Assembly: GCF_011038655.2 (NCBI RefSeq)
Contig: NZ_CP064954.1
Location: 2,294,001-2,358,000, forward strand
Source: Corynebacterium lizhenjunii
Lineage (GTDB): Bacteria > Actinomycetota > Actinomycetes > Mycobacteriales > Mycobacteriaceae
DNA length: 64,000 bases
Reading direction: 5' to 3'
Below are positions 33,661-41,522 of this stretch, piece after piece. Every line of letters starts with the position of its first letter. The first letter of the stretch is position 1. The position numbers and the translations under genes were made by a program. The notes under the pieces are model-generated. The model was not told the DNA's origin. It searched no databases and saw only the letters and a program-made list of their open reading frames with translations.

Positions 33661-36376
33661 GCACGGGACGCAAGACCAGACCGTCCGCCGCGCGGGTGGC
33701 GGGGGCAGGCTCGGCAGCGGCCTCGGCGGGAACGGAGGCAGCAGCGGGGCCTGCCGGGGCGGAGTCGGCAGCGGTCCCGGCGGAAGCGGAGTCGGCCGGG
33801 GCGGGGGCATCGGCAGACTGGGCAGCGGTGCTGGCGGGGGCATCGGCAGACTGGGCAGCAACGTCCACGGCAACGCGATCGCCATCCACAATTTCCCCGG
33901 CGAGCAGGGCCTTAGCCAGGCTGTCGCCGATGGCCTGCTGAATCAGGCGGCGCAGCGGGCGGGCGCCATAGGCCGGATCGTAGCCGCGCTGGGCCAGCCA
34001 CGCCTTGGCCTCCGGGCTGACCTCCAGGCGCAGGCGGCGCGAGGCCAGGCGGCGGGAAAGGGCGTCGAGCTGAATGTCCACAATGCCCTGCAGCAACTCC
34101 TGGGACAGCGGCTCGAAGACCACCACATCATCCAGGCGGTTGATGAACTCCGGCTTGAAGGCGTGGCGCACGGCCTCCATGACCTCCTCGCGCGTGCCGC
34201 CCGCACCCAAATTGGAGGTAAGGATGATGACGGTGTTGCGGAAGTCCACGGTACGGCCCTGACCATCGGTCAGGCGTCCCTCATCCAAGACTTGCAACAG
34301 CACGTCGAAGACGTCCGGGTGGGCCTTTTCAACCTCATCGAAGAGCACCAGCGAATAGGGGCGGCGGCGCACGGCCTCCGTGAGCTGGCCGCCGGCATCG
34401 TAGCCGACGTACCCCGGAGGGGCACCGACCAGGCGGGCAACCGAGTGCTTCTCACCGAACTCCGACATGTCGATGCGCACCATGGCAGAGTCATCGTCGA
34501 AGAGGAACTCCGCCAGCGCCTTCGCCAGCTCCGTCTTGCCCACGCCCGTGGGGCCGAGGAAGAGGAAGGAGCCCGTCGGGCGGTTGGGATCCGCAACGCC
34601 GGCGCGGGCGCGGCGCACGGCATCCGATACCGCCACCACGGCGTCCTTCTGGCCCACCACGCGGCGGCCCAGCTCAGCCTCCATCTCCAGCAACTTCTGG
34701 GTTTCTGCCTGGAGCATCTTGCCTGCCGGGATACCCGTCCACGCGGACACGACCTCCGCGATGGTATCCGGCGTGACCTCCTCCACCAGCATGGTGTTGC
34801 GCTGCTTATCGGCGGCCTCTTCGGCCTGGCTGAGTTCCTTTTCCAGCGGCGGGATTTGGCCGTAGTTGATCTCAGAAGCCTTGGCCAGGTCGCCGTCGCG
34901 TTCGGCTATTTCTGCCTGGCGGCGCAGGTTCTCGAGCTGTTCCTTGATCCGCTGGACGTCATCGATGGACTTCTTCTCATTGGCCCACCGGGCTTTGAGT
35001 TCGCCCAGCTTCTCGCGCTCGTCTGCTAGCTCCTGGCGCAGTTTGTCCAGGCGCTCCTGGGAGGCGGCGTCGCTTTCCTTCTGCAGGGCGAGCTCCTCGA
35101 TTTCCATGCGGCGGACTATGCGCTCGAGTTCATCGATCTCCTGCGGGGAGGAGTCAATTTCCATGCGCAGGCGGGAGCCGGCCTCATCTACCAGGTCAAT
35201 GGCCTTGTCTGGCAAGAAGCGGTTGGTGATGTAGCGGTTAGACAGCTCTGCGGCCGCCACCAGGGCGGAGTCCTGGATGCGGATACCGTGGTGGACCTCG
35301 TAGCGTTCCTTAAGGCCGCGCAGGATACCCACCGTGTCCTCCACACTGGGTTCTGCCGCGAAGACCTGCTGGAAGCGGCGCTCCAGAGCGGCGTCCTTTT
35401 CAATGTACTTGCGGTATTCATCCAGGGTGGTCGCTCCCACCAGGCGCAGCTCGCCGCGGGCCAGCATGGGCTTAATCATGTTGCCTGCGTCCATGGAGCC
35501 CTCACCGGTGGCGCCGGCGCCGACAATAGTATGCAGCTCATCAATGAAGGTGATGATTTGACCGTCGGATCCCTTAATCTCATCCAACACAGCCTTGAGG
35601 CGTTCTTCGAATTCGCCGCGGAACTTCGCACCAGCCACCATGGCGCCCAGGTCCAGGCTGATGAGCGTCTTACCCTTCAGGGATTCCGGGACGTCACCTG
35701 CCACAATACGCCGGGCCAGACCCTCCACGATGGCCGTCTTACCCACGCCCGGCTCGCCGATAAGCACCGGATTATTCTTGGTGCGTCGCGAAAGCACCTG
35801 CACCACGCGGCGAATTTCCTGGTCACGCCCGATAACCGGGTCAATCTTGCCCTCCCGGGCGCGCGCCGTTAAGTCCGTGGCGTATTTCTCTAGGGCCTGG
35901 AATTGGTCTTCCGGGTTCTCGCTGGTCACCTTAGCGGCCCCGCGCACGGAGGGGAAAGCGCCCTTGATCACGTCGTACGTTGCGCCGCGGCTCGTTAGCA
36001 GTTGGGCGGCGTCGGTCTTGGAGCCTGCAATCGCAGCGAGCAGAACCTCCGTGGATACGTATTCATCTCCCAGCTCCCCCGCCAGCTCCTGGGCACGGGT
36101 GAGGACGTTAAGCGCGTCGCGGTTAAATTGCGGGTTGGCCATGCCCGTGCCTTCGGCGGTGGGGTAGCCGTCGACTAGTTCGCCGGCCTCACGGGCCACC
36201 GTGGCTGGGTCTACACCCGTCGCGCGCAGCACCGGTACCGCGATACCGTCTTCTTGCAAAAGAATCGCCTGCAGCAGGTGGGCCGGGCGAATATCCGGGT
36301 TGCCCTTTGCCGATGCCTGCTGCATGGCGGACTGCAAAGCTTCCTGAGTCTTAGTGGTGGGGTTAAAGGCGTTCAT
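33653..36376 (-). CDS. clpB: ClpB disaggregase with motif-built C-terminal tail
   Basis: ClpB is the hexameric AAA+ chaperone that resolves aggregates with DnaK. The 907-residue product has the N domain ([19 protein letters not shown]), AAA-1 Walker [16 protein letters not shown] and Walker [19 protein letters not shown], the coiled-coil middle domain (residues 410-530), AAA-2 Walker [16 protein letters not shown] with Walker [15 protein letters not shown], and the sensor-2 [10 protein letters not shown]. After the usual end comes an extra tail of about 65 Ala-Pro-Ser-rich residues starting [19 protein letters not shown], encoded by two exact motif copies. The ATG at 36376 has AAGGAGAA upstream. 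Heat-shock control sites lie above it. Confidence 0.97.
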   Translation of the reverse strand: MNAFNPTTKTQEALQSAMQQASAKGNPDIRPAHLLQAILLQEDGIAVPVLRATGVDPATVAREAGELVDGYPTAEGTGMANPQFNRDALNVLTRAQELAGELGDEYVSTEVLLAAIAGSKTDAAQLLTSRGATYDVIKGAFPSVRGAAKVTSENPEDQFQALEKYATDLTARAREGKIDPVIGRDQEIRRVVQVLSRRTKNNPVLIGEPGVGKTAIVEGLARRIVAGDVPESLKGKTLISLDLGAMVAGAKFRGEFEERLKAVLDEIKGSDGQIITFIDELHTIVGAGATGEGSMDAGNMIKPMLARGELRLVGATTLDEYRKYIEKDAALERRFQQVFAAEPSVEDTVGILRGLKERYEVHHGIRIQDSALVAAAELSNRYITNRFLPDKAIDLVDEAGSRLRMEIDSSPQEIDELERIVRRMEIEELALQKESDAASQERLDKLRQELADEREKLGELKARWANEKKSIDDVQRIKEQLENLRRQAEIAERDGDLAKASEINYGQIPPLEKELSQAEEAADKQRNTMLVEEVTPDTIAEVVSAWTGIPAGKMLQAETQKLLEMEAELGRRVVGQKDAVVAVSDAVRRARAGVADPNRPTGSFLFLGPTGVGKTELAKALAEFLFDDDSAMVRIDMSEFGEKHSVARLVGAPPGYVGYDAGGQLTEAVRRRPYSLVLFDEVEKAHPDVFDVLLQVLDEGRLTDGQGRTVDFRNTVIILTSNLGAGGTREEVMEAVRHAFKPEFINRLDDVVVFEPLSQELLQGIVDIQLDALSRRLASRRLRLEVSPEAKAWLAQRGYDPAYGARPLRRLIQQAIGDSLAKALLAGEIVDGDRVAVDVAAQSADAPASTAAQSADAPAPADSASAGTAADSAPAGPAAASVPAEAAAEPAPATRAADGLVLRPVRD
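33803..33815 (+). repeat. dispersed motif, second copy in the clpB tail
   Basis: Identical in the extended form GCGGGGGCATCGGCAGACTG to the copy at 33836; reads SADAP. Confidence 0.85.
33836..33848 (+). repeat. dispersed motif, first copy in the clpB tail
   Basis: Exact core; 33 bases (11 codons) from its neighbour, so the pair looks like a tandem duplication of a motif-bearing segment. Confidence 0.85.
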
Positions 36377-36449
36377 GGTTCTCCTTGTGTGTTTTCTGTG
36401 TTTGTTTCCGTACGTGGGCTCTACCCACTGTAGGTGTTTCACTGCCCAC

Positions 36450-36476
36450 AACGCACCCAAAGTTGAGTCTATTCCG
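36450..36476 (-). promoter_or_regulatory. SigH-type promoter of clpB
   Basis: On the minus strand GGAAT, 18 bases, then GTT: the SigH consensus GGAA-N18-21-GTT. The transcript would start about 65 bases before the clpB ATG. Confidence 0.7.
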
Positions 36477-36482
36477 CTCAAG
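36462..36482. promoter_or_regulatory. HAIR (HspR) operator 1 of clpB
   Basis: GTTGAGT-N7-GCTCAAG, close to the HAIR consensus CTTGAGT-N7-ACTCAAG. It covers the -35 element of the SigH promoter. Confidence 0.8.
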
Positions 36483-36491
36483 GTAAAATTT

Positions 36492-36512
36492 CTTGAGCCC
36501 AGCCCGCTCAAC
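36492..36512. promoter_or_regulatory. HAIR (HspR) operator 2 of clpB
   Basis: CTTGAGC-N7-GCTCAAC, upstream of the -35. A dispersed-motif copy starts 2 bases after it. Confidence 0.8.
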
Positions 36513-36513
36513 T

Positions 36514-36526
36514 TGCCGATGCCCCC
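36514..36526 (-). repeat. dispersed motif beside a HAIR box
   Basis: Exact TGCCGATGCCCCC on the plus strand. A second, 12-base copy stands at 36561-36572. Confidence 0.85.
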
Positions 36527-36677
36527 TACCGGATTGCCTAGCCTGCCTACACACCCAGCCTGCCGATGCCCCTCCCCCATCCTGCTGGCATGAATACCTC
36601 AGCCCCGCACGCACTGGTTCACGACTCGGCAAGACTCAAATCTGCCACCCCCTTCGGGGCCGGCTGGCTATAAGGCC

Positions 36678-36705
36678 TTGCAAGAGTTGGGCAAGCTGCT
36701 AAACT
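36678..36705 (+). promoter_or_regulatory. convergent promoter-like element, copy 1
   Basis: TTGCAA, 16 bases, TAAACT on the plus strand, pointing into the 3' end of the peptide gene. The pair is identical at 37133-37160. It could drive an antisense RNA. Confidence 0.4.
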
Positions 36706-36756
36706 CGGGACTAACAGTCGGATTACGGCAACGCAATCGGACTGGGAAAACAACGA

Positions 36757-36782
36757 AACCAGCCAACTGCCATTGACTGGTT
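36757..36782 (-). terminator. terminator of small peptide gene 1
   Basis: AACCAGTCAA pairs with TTGGCTGGTT (one wobble) around a 6-base loop on the minus strand, followed by TCGTTGTTTT. Confidence 0.75.
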
Positions 36783-36791
36783 CCGTCGGGC

Positions 36792-36956
36792 CTAAAGGCC
36801 TCCGTGAAGTATTTCGTTGATTAGCTTCACGGTTTCGGTCGCTAATTTCAGGACCCCGTTTGCCACATTGAGAATGTTATCCCACGTGGCAGCGGGGTTT
36901 TGGTTTTCACGACCGGGTGTGCGCTTGGATTTGCGACTCAAAGAGTGCTTACCCAT
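36792..36956 (-). CDS. small cationic-amphipathic peptide 1 (54 aa)
   Basis: The product begins MGKHSLSRKSKRTPGRENQN, a basic, flexible head, and continues as an amphipathic helix (WDNILNVANGVLKLATETVK, ending INEILHGGL). GGGAGGT stands 6 bases before the ATG; an extended -10 (TGCTAGGAT, near 37090) is the best promoter. There is no signal peptide. No family is recognised. Peptide 2 shares about three quarters of its residues. Size, charge and helix suit a membrane-active peptide: leaderless bacteriocin, type I toxin or a corynebacterial porin-like peptide are the options. I cannot choose between them from sequence. Confidence 0.65.
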   Translation of the reverse strand: MGKHSLSRKSKRTPGRENQNPAATWDNILNVANGVLKLATETVKLINEILHGGL

Positions 36957-37132
36957 TGTGCACCTCCCTAAATCAGTAGGGTTTTCCGCTCGCCCAACAG
37001 GCGCACAGAAAGCCCACGCAGACGCGCGGGCCTGCCGCGCACTGACGAGGAAGCCACATCCCCCGAAGGGATTTTCGTGGACCACCTCACATCCTAGCAA
37101 GCACCGACCCGCCAAGGAATAGACATAAGCCG

Positions 37133-37160
37133 TTGCAAGGGTTGGGCAAGCTGCTAAACT
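37133..37160 (+). promoter_or_regulatory. convergent promoter-like element, copy 2
   Basis: Same TTGCAA-N16-TAAACT as at 36678. An RNA from here would run against peptide gene 2 and could end at the strong plus-strand terminator at 37531. Confidence 0.4.
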
Positions 37161-37211
37161 CGGGACTAACAGTCGGATTACGGCAACGCAATCGGACTGG
37201 GAAAACAACGA

Positions 37212-37237
37212 AACCAGCCAACTGCCATTGACTGGTT
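37212..37237 (-). terminator. terminator of small peptide gene 2
   Basis: Identical to the hairpin after gene 1, with the same U-rich tail. Confidence 0.75.
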
Positions 37238-37246
37238 CCGTCGGGC

Positions 37247-37507
37247 CTAAAGGCCTCCGTGAAGTACGAGGTTAATCAACTTCACGAGTTCGGCCGTGAG
37301 TTTCACAACCCCGTTCGCCAAGTCCAGGATGTTATCCCACTTGGCGGCGGGGTTTTGGTTTTCACGACCGGGTGTGCGCTTGGATGTGCGGCTCAAAGAG
37401 TGCTTACCCATTGTGCACCTCCCGTGACGAGGGCCGCCAACCGCAGATTTTGCATCTCGCCCCACTGTGGGATACAATCGGCAGTGACCTGATGAGACTC
37501 TTCCCAT
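37247..37507 (-). CDS. small cationic-amphipathic peptide 2 (54 or 86 aa)
   Basis: Two starts are possible in one frame. The ATG at 37411 gives a 54-residue peptide parallel to peptide 1 (MGKHSLSRTSKRTPGRENQN, then WDNILDLANGVVKLTAELVK and LINLVLHGGL) with GGGAGGT before it. The ATG at 37507 adds 32 residues (MGRVSSGHCRLYPTVGRDAK and so on) and has an unusually perfect ribosome site, GAAAGGAGGTGA. Peptide 1 has no equivalent of the extension, so the short form is the conserved one; the long leader may be a translational activator or a real pro-region. The gene is a tandem duplicate of peptide 1. Confidence 0.65.
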   Translation of the reverse strand: MGRVSSGHCRLYPTVGRDAKSAVGGPRHGRCTMGKHSLSRTSKRTPGRENQNPAAKWDNILDLANGVVKLTAELVKLINLVLHGGL

Positions 37508-37530
37508 AGGTCACCTCCTTTCTAAAGAGA

Positions 37531-37563
37531 CCGCCCCTCCTCGTGAGGGGCGGTTTCTTTTTT
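37531..37563 (+). terminator. strong hairpin terminator, plus orientation
   Basis: CCGCCCCTC pairs perfectly with GAGGGGCGG around CTCGT, followed by TTTCTTTTTT on the plus strand. It lies upstream of peptide gene 2 on its own strand, so it fits best as the end of a plus-strand RNA antisense to that gene. On the minus strand it would be a leader hairpin next to the ribosome site. Confidence 0.75.
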
Positions 37564-37591
37564 CTGCAGCACTCCGCCTGGGGATTGTTGG

Positions 37592-37680
37592 CCTAATGGT
37601 GGCCTAATGGGGCCTAATGGTCGGAATGTGTTGGTGGGGGTTATGGGCCTAATGGTCAAAATGTGTTGGTGGGGGTTATG
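37592..37680. repeat. direct repeats GGCCTAATGGT and ATGTGTTGGTGGGGGTTATG
   Basis: GGCCTAATGG occurs three to four times, and the 20-base block ATGTGTTGGTGGGGGTTATG twice, about 40 bases apart, between the peptide locus and the next gene. They may be operators. Confidence 0.6.
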
Positions 37681-37710
37681 CGCCTGGAACCCCGGCCTAG
37701 CCGAGCGGCC

Positions 37711-37716
37711 TATACT
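37711..37716 (+). promoter_or_regulatory. -10 element TATACT, leaderless start
   Basis: TATACT ends 8 bases before the ATG at 37725. No ribosome site lies between. Confidence 0.5.
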
Positions 37717-37724
37717 TGGACCCC

Positions 37725-38939
37725 ATGACTGCGAAGCGCCCAGCACCCGAAACCTGCGACTACGCGGCAGTCGCCCACGCGCTGCGTACCCACGCAGAGG
37801 ACTACCGGCGGGAAGTCCATGAGCAACTCTTCGCGCAAATTCTGCCCGCACGTGACCTGTTTCCAATGTCGGCGGCCAGCGCGCATCAGGAGTTGGTACC
37901 GGCACTAGCGTGGTATTTCGAACAGTGCGCAGCGAACGCGCCGGTAGCGCACACCGAGCAGCACCTGGCTGACTTGGCGAGGGAGCATCGCCGCCACGGC
38001 TTCCCACCACAGGTGTACACCACTTTTGTCGAATGCCTGGTATCCGGACTGGACACGCTGGAACTCAAGCCTGCCGATGCCACCGCAGCCGCCGCCCGCC
38101 TCCACCACCTGGCCCGCGTGATGGCAGATGCTGCGGAAGCTGCGGACCTGGCGGGAACTGCCCCCGCACACCGGCTGCATGTGGTAGGGGTGCGCAGGCC
38201 GAATAGACAGGTGGGCATCGTCAAGCTCAGCGCAGGGCTGCCCACCCAGTTCGCCCCGGGGCAATTCTTTGCGGTGACCACCCGCCACCTGCCGGGGACG
38301 TGGCGGGAGCTTTACGCGGCCGCGCCACCGACGGCGGCAGGCGAGCTGGAGTTTCATATCCACGCCACGGGGCCGGCGTCGCAGCTGTTGCGAGCAGCGC
38401 GCGTGGGCGATGAATGGACGGTGGGTAGCCCGCGCGGCGAGTTCGCCCAGGGGCTGCATCAGCACAGCTCAGCCGATGGTGTTTACCCCGTCCTGCTGTG
38501 TTTTGGCACCGGCTGGGCCCCGGCGCGGGCGTGGCTGCTGGGCCTGGTCGATGCCGCCGTCGCGGCCGGGCAGGCGCCGGATATTGAGGCATCGGTGTAC
38601 GTGGTCGCGCCGAGCCCGGGGCACCATTATGACGTGGTGGTGCAGGAGAATCTGGCCGCGCTCAACCCGGATATGCGCATGTATTTGCTGGTAGATTCCG
38701 CGATGGACCCGCAATTGCTGGGCGCGGAGCCCCCGGTGGTGGAAATGGATTTTGAGGTCAGCGCGGACCCGGTGAGCCTGATGCTCGAACGCGAGACCAC
38801 CCGCGGCAACCGTTTTATCCTGTGCGGGCCGAGCCAGCGGGTGGCGCAGGCGCAGGCGCAGCTTCTGGCCGCCGGGGTGGATGCCGTGGATATTGAGGCG
38901 CATCCCTTTGACCGTGCGGGGTTGTGGGAGTTGAACTAG
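37725..38939 (+). CDS. flavohemoprotein-like protein (globin + FAD/NAD reductase)
   Basis: The 404-residue product has an N-terminal globin (ALRTHAEDYRREVHEQLFAQILPARDLFP; proximal His probably in LAREHRRHGFPPQVYTTFVECL) and a C-terminal ferredoxin-reductase-like unit. QFAPGQFFAVTTRHLPGTWRELY is the FAD strand, with R and Y of the RxYS motif kept but Ser replaced by Ala; VGDEWTVGSPRGEF and LLCFGTGWAPARAWL follow, and RFILCGPSQRVAQAQAQLLAAGV is the NAD end. Flavohemoproteins detoxify nitric oxide. The changed flavin motif and several shortened loops leave the activity open. A motif-like copy encodes VGIVKL (38211). Confidence 0.8.
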   Translation: MTAKRPAPETCDYAAVAHALRTHAEDYRREVHEQLFAQILPARDLFPMSAASAHQELVPALAWYFEQCAANAPVAHTEQHLADLAREHRRHGFPPQVYTTFVECLVSGLDTLELKPADATAAAARLHHLARVMADAAEAADLAGTAPAHRLHVVGVRRPNRQVGIVKLSAGLPTQFAPGQFFAVTTRHLPGTWRELYAAAPPTAAGELEFHIHATGPASQLLRAARVGDEWTVGSPRGEFAQGLHQHSSADGVYPVLLCFGTGWAPARAWLLGLVDAAVAAGQAPDIEASVYVVAPSPGHHYDVVVQENLAALNPDMRMYLLVDSAMDPQLLGAEPPVVEMDFEVSADPVSLMLERETTRGNRFILCGPSQRVAQAQAQLLAAGVDAVDIEAHPFDRAGLWELN

Positions 38940-39015
38940 GCGCGGCGTCGCGCCCGGCGGGCTAGAGCGCGCGCGGCGGGATCGGGACCCAGGCGCGAGC
39001 GCGAGGCAGACGCGC

Positions 39016-39822
39016 CTAGCCCAGCACGGGCAGTTGCTTGCGCACGGCGGCCACGCGCTCGATGTCCAGGTCGGCGTAGATAATTTCCTCGCCGTAGCCG
39101 GCCTCAGTTAGACGTCGGCCGGTGGGGTCAACCACGACAGAATGTCCAATCCCCGTCGGCCCCGAATCCTGCCCTGCCTGCTCTTGACCGCCGGGGCGCG
39201 CCTGGCCGGCGGCAACGAGGTAGCTGGTGGAATCTAGCGCCCGCGCCGCGGACAGCAGGCGCCACTGCTCGAGCTTGCCGGGGCCATCGGCCCAGCTAAA
39301 GGGCACCACAATCACCTTCGCGCCCGCGCGGGCAAGCTCGCGGAATTGTTCCGGGAAGCGAATGTCGTAGCAGGTGGCCACGCCGATGGTCACACCGTCG
39401 ACATCAAAGGTGCACAGCTGGGTGCCAGGCTTGACGGTGTCAGACTCGCGGTAGGAAAAGGCATCATAAGTATGGATTTTGTCGTAGCCGGTGTGCAGGT
39501 CAGGGCCGGTAATCAGGGCGGTGTTGTAGACCCGATTGATGGTTTTGCCGTCGCGTTCGATGGTATCGGCGGGGCGGAATGTCCCGGCCACGACTGTCAC
39601 GCCCAGGCGGGTGGCTTCCGCGCGCAAAGCGCTTGCATAAGAGCCTTCTAAGTTTTCTGCTTGGGTATCCAGGCGTCCGGTGCCGAAGGCTTGGGAGGCT
39701 GCCTCGGGCAAAACTACCAGGCGGGCGCCATTTTCTGCCGCAGCACGGATGCGCTCCAGGCAGGCTTGCATGTTGTCTTTGGTACTACCAGTTGCTAAGA
39801 ATTGCACAGCTGCGATCTTCAT
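39016..39822 (-). CDS. nitrilase-family carbon-nitrogen hydrolase
   Basis: The 268-residue cytoplasmic protein carries the Glu-Lys-Cys triad of the nitrilase superfamily: VVLPEAASQAF (Glu), GYDKIHTYDAFSYRES (Lys) and IGVATCYDIRFPEQFRELARAGAKVIVVPFSWA (Cys). It is of the Nit/omega-amidase size, so it may hydrolyse amides of dicarboxylic acids or repair deaminated glutathione; the substrate is not certain. TACATT 9 bases before its ATG is a plausible -10, sharing a divergent gap with the next gene. Confidence 0.88.
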   Translation of the reverse strand: MKIAAVQFLATGSTKDNMQACLERIRAAAENGARLVVLPEAASQAFGTGRLDTQAENLEGSYASALRAEATRLGVTVVAGTFRPADTIERDGKTINRVYNTALITGPDLHTGYDKIHTYDAFSYRESDTVKPGTQLCTFDVDGVTIGVATCYDIRFPEQFRELARAGAKVIVVPFSWADGPGKLEQWRLLSAARALDSTSYLVAAGQARPGGQEQAGQDSGPTGIGHSVVVDPTGRRLTEAGYGEEIIYADLDIERVAAVRKQLPVLG

Positions 39823-39852
39823 AATTGCCCAATGTAGTGTGCAACGCGGCAG

Positions 39853-39861
39853 TTATCCACA
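39853..39861 (+). promoter_or_regulatory. DnaA-box-like TTATCCACA in a divergent promoter
   Basis: It begins 63 bases before the ATG at 39916, the same spacing as the proximal box of DUF222-HNH gene 1. The preceding TAGTGTGCAAC is also shared with that promoter (about 23256). Confidence 0.55.
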
Positions 39862-39915
39862 GGCCCGCCGTGCCCGCCCTTGCCGCCGCGTGCGCCGAGT
39901 GCCACGATGGGCGCC

Positions 39916-40221
39916 ATGAATTCGATTAGCTTTAGCCATCTCGCCCCCGCGCTGCTGCGCCAGGCCCGCAACCGCCGCGTGCCAGACCCTGCCGCTTCTC
40001 CCCCGTTGCTTGCCGATGCCCCTCGCACCCACCGCACCCTGCACACCATCCTGTCCACGTGGTCTGCTCAGCTTGCCGATGCCGACTCCCAACTCCACGC
40101 TCACCATCACCGCCTGGAGGCCCTGGTGCATACCATCGTCGCTGAAGACGCCGCGCTTGCGCGGGCGTTGGATGCGAACTTAGACGGTTCATCGACGCCG
40201 GTGGCTGGGATTCGGCCATGA
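39916..40221 (+). CDS. small helical partner of the DUF1023 protein, 101 aa
   Basis: The product is His- and Ala-rich and helical (ISFSHLAPALLRQARNRR, LHTILSTWSAQL, HHHRLEALVHTIVAEDAALARALD), possibly a WXG100-like helical hairpin. Its stop overlaps the start of the next gene by 4 bases (ATGA), so the two are translated together. Two dispersed-motif copies fall in it (40012 read LADAPRTH; 40075 read LADADSQ). No family is certain. Confidence 0.6.
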   Translation: MNSISFSHLAPALLRQARNRRVPDPAASPPLLADAPRTHRTLHTILSTWSAQLADADSQLHAHHHRLEALVHTIVAEDAALARALDANLDGSSTPVAGIRP

Positions 40222-41423
40222 TCCGGGCTGGGGTGGACCCGGGGCCCGGTACCGGCGTGGGCGCGGCTGCTTCCCTGCGTGGTGCGGCGGCACAACTGCG
40301 CTTAGCCGCCGGGGACCTGGAGGAGTTTATCGGCGACAGCCATCGGCTGTGGGTCAGGCTTTTCGCCGACTTGGAAGGACCAGCTGCCACAGCTGGGCGA
40401 GCAGCGCTAGAAGACACAGCGGGAAGGATGGGAAGCACCGCGGGAAGCATTGCTGCGGCGGCGGAAGTCCTGGAACGCTACGCGGTCCTTTATGCGCAAC
40501 TGCACCGGGCCGCGGCGCTGGGCCAGGTCTCTGCAATTGCGGAAACCCTGGCCACCGTAGGCGCAGCAGTGGATTGGATGTGCGCGCGCGAGCTGGTACT
40601 GCTGTGCACGCCAATTCCACCGCCGCCGCCACAACGGCTGGAGGACTTCGATGACTTGCCGCTGGCGAGCATCGACGCCATTCAACGCGCTACCGCCCCT
40701 CCAGACATTCGCTTGTTTCTCGAAGCCAACCCAGACCTCATCGTCCTGGAAGCCAGCCCGGGGAGGTTGGTGGCGGTGGTGGATGGGGGCATCGGCAAGC
40801 TAGGGCACAGTGGGACGGCACCGGCAACGGTGACGACTTTTGTGCCCGGGGTGGGATCGAGTGAGGCGTCGAATTGGAACGGGCAGATTGAGCGCGCGCG
40901 GAAGCTGGCGCAGGCCACGGGCGGGCCAGCGGTGGCCTGGATGGGATACACCGCGCCGAGCAGCGTGCCGCGCGCCATTCAGACCGCGCCGGCAGAGGCC
41001 GGCGGGGCTGAGCTCGCGCGGTTTCAAGCCGCGATGCGCAGGCGGTGGCCGAACACTCGGCAAATTGTGGTCGGGTATTCCTATGGTTCCGTGGTGGCCG
41101 GGCACGCGGCAAGCCGGGGTATGCGGGCCGATGATGTGGTGCTGGTGGGATCACCCGGCGCCGGGGTGACCAATGCGCGAGCGTTTGGCGGGCGGGTGTG
41201 GACGGCGACCAACCGCGGGGACCCCATCGCGCTGGTGCCCGGCGCGCGCGGTGGGCCGCATGGGCCGGACCCGCGAAGTCGCAGCTTCGGCGCGCGTTCC
41301 GCACCGGGAGCGGGCAGGCGACCGGGCGACCACGGCTCTTATTGGCAGGACGCGGCGTTTGTGGACGCGGTGGGTTCCATAGCTCGAGGCCGCTGCGTGC
41401 CCGGGGACCGCGGGCCGGTGTAG
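40218..41423 (+). CDS. DUF1023-type alpha/beta hydrolase with helical N-terminal domain
   Basis: The 401-residue product has an Ala-rich helical N-terminal domain (residues 10-125, WXG/ESX-like) and an alpha/beta-hydrolase domain like the actinobacterial DUF1023 proteins: FLEANPDLIVLEASPGRLVAVV, VTTFVPGVGSSEASNW, WMGYTAPSSVP and VVGYSYGSVVAGHAAS, whose Ser is the likely nucleophile. DDVVLVGSPGAGV, TNRGDPIALVPG and the later DHGSYW could supply Asp and His. The substrate is unknown. A motif copy at 40785 encodes DGGIGKLGHSG, an insertion in the loop before the VTTFVPG strand. Confidence 0.8.
   Translation: MIRAGVDPGPGTGVGAAASLRGAAAQLRLAAGDLEEFIGDSHRLWVRLFADLEGPAATAGRAALEDTAGRMGSTAGSIAAAAEVLERYAVLYAQLHRAAALGQVSAIAETLATVGAAVDWMCARELVLLCTPIPPPPPQRLEDFDDLPLASIDAIQRATAPPDIRLFLEANPDLIVLEASPGRLVAVVDGGIGKLGHSGTAPATVTTFVPGVGSSEASNWNGQIERARKLAQATGGPAVAWMGYTAPSSVPRAIQTAPAEAGGAELARFQAAMRRRWPNTRQIVVGYSYGSVVAGHAASRGMRADDVVLVGSPGAGVTNARAFGGRVWTATNRGDPIALVPGARGGPHGPDPRSRSFGARSAPGAGRRPGDHGSYWQDAAFVDAVGSIARGRCVPGDRGPV
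40785..40797 (+). repeat. dispersed motif, copy in the DUF1023 gene
   Basis: The longest clean copy, GGGGGCATCGGCAAGCTAGG, read in frame as GGIGKLG. Confidence 0.85.
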
Positions 41424-41522
41424 GTTTCATGTGCGAGCGGGCTGCTCATGGGCTTTCAGGCAAAGGCGGGTGGACGGCTAGCTTGCTGGATCGGACGGCG
41501 GGCAGAGCCAGCGGGCGTACGG

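Larger units (their letters stand above)
36671..36811. repeat. direct repeat, copy 1 (with 37126-37266)
   Basis: About 140 bases nearly identical to 37126-37266, offset 455. It covers the end of each small peptide gene, its terminator, and a plus-strand promoter-like pair. The homology continues through the peptide genes, so a unit of about 455 bases was duplicated in tandem. Confidence 0.9.
37126..37266. repeat. direct repeat, copy 2
   Basis: Partner of 36671-36811; only a few base differences by eye. Confidence 0.9.

Noticed and set aside
36671..36760. tRNA-like fold in the duplicated 3' region
   Set aside because: No cloverleaf with T-loop GTTCRA or an acceptor stem could be drawn. I saw no tRNA or rRNA gene in the window.
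37508..37526. TCACCTCCTTTCTAA as a remnant of the 16S rRNA 3' end
   Set aside because: It is the reverse complement of a strong ribosome site in the right place for a minus-strand ATG; no further rRNA similarity is seen on either side.
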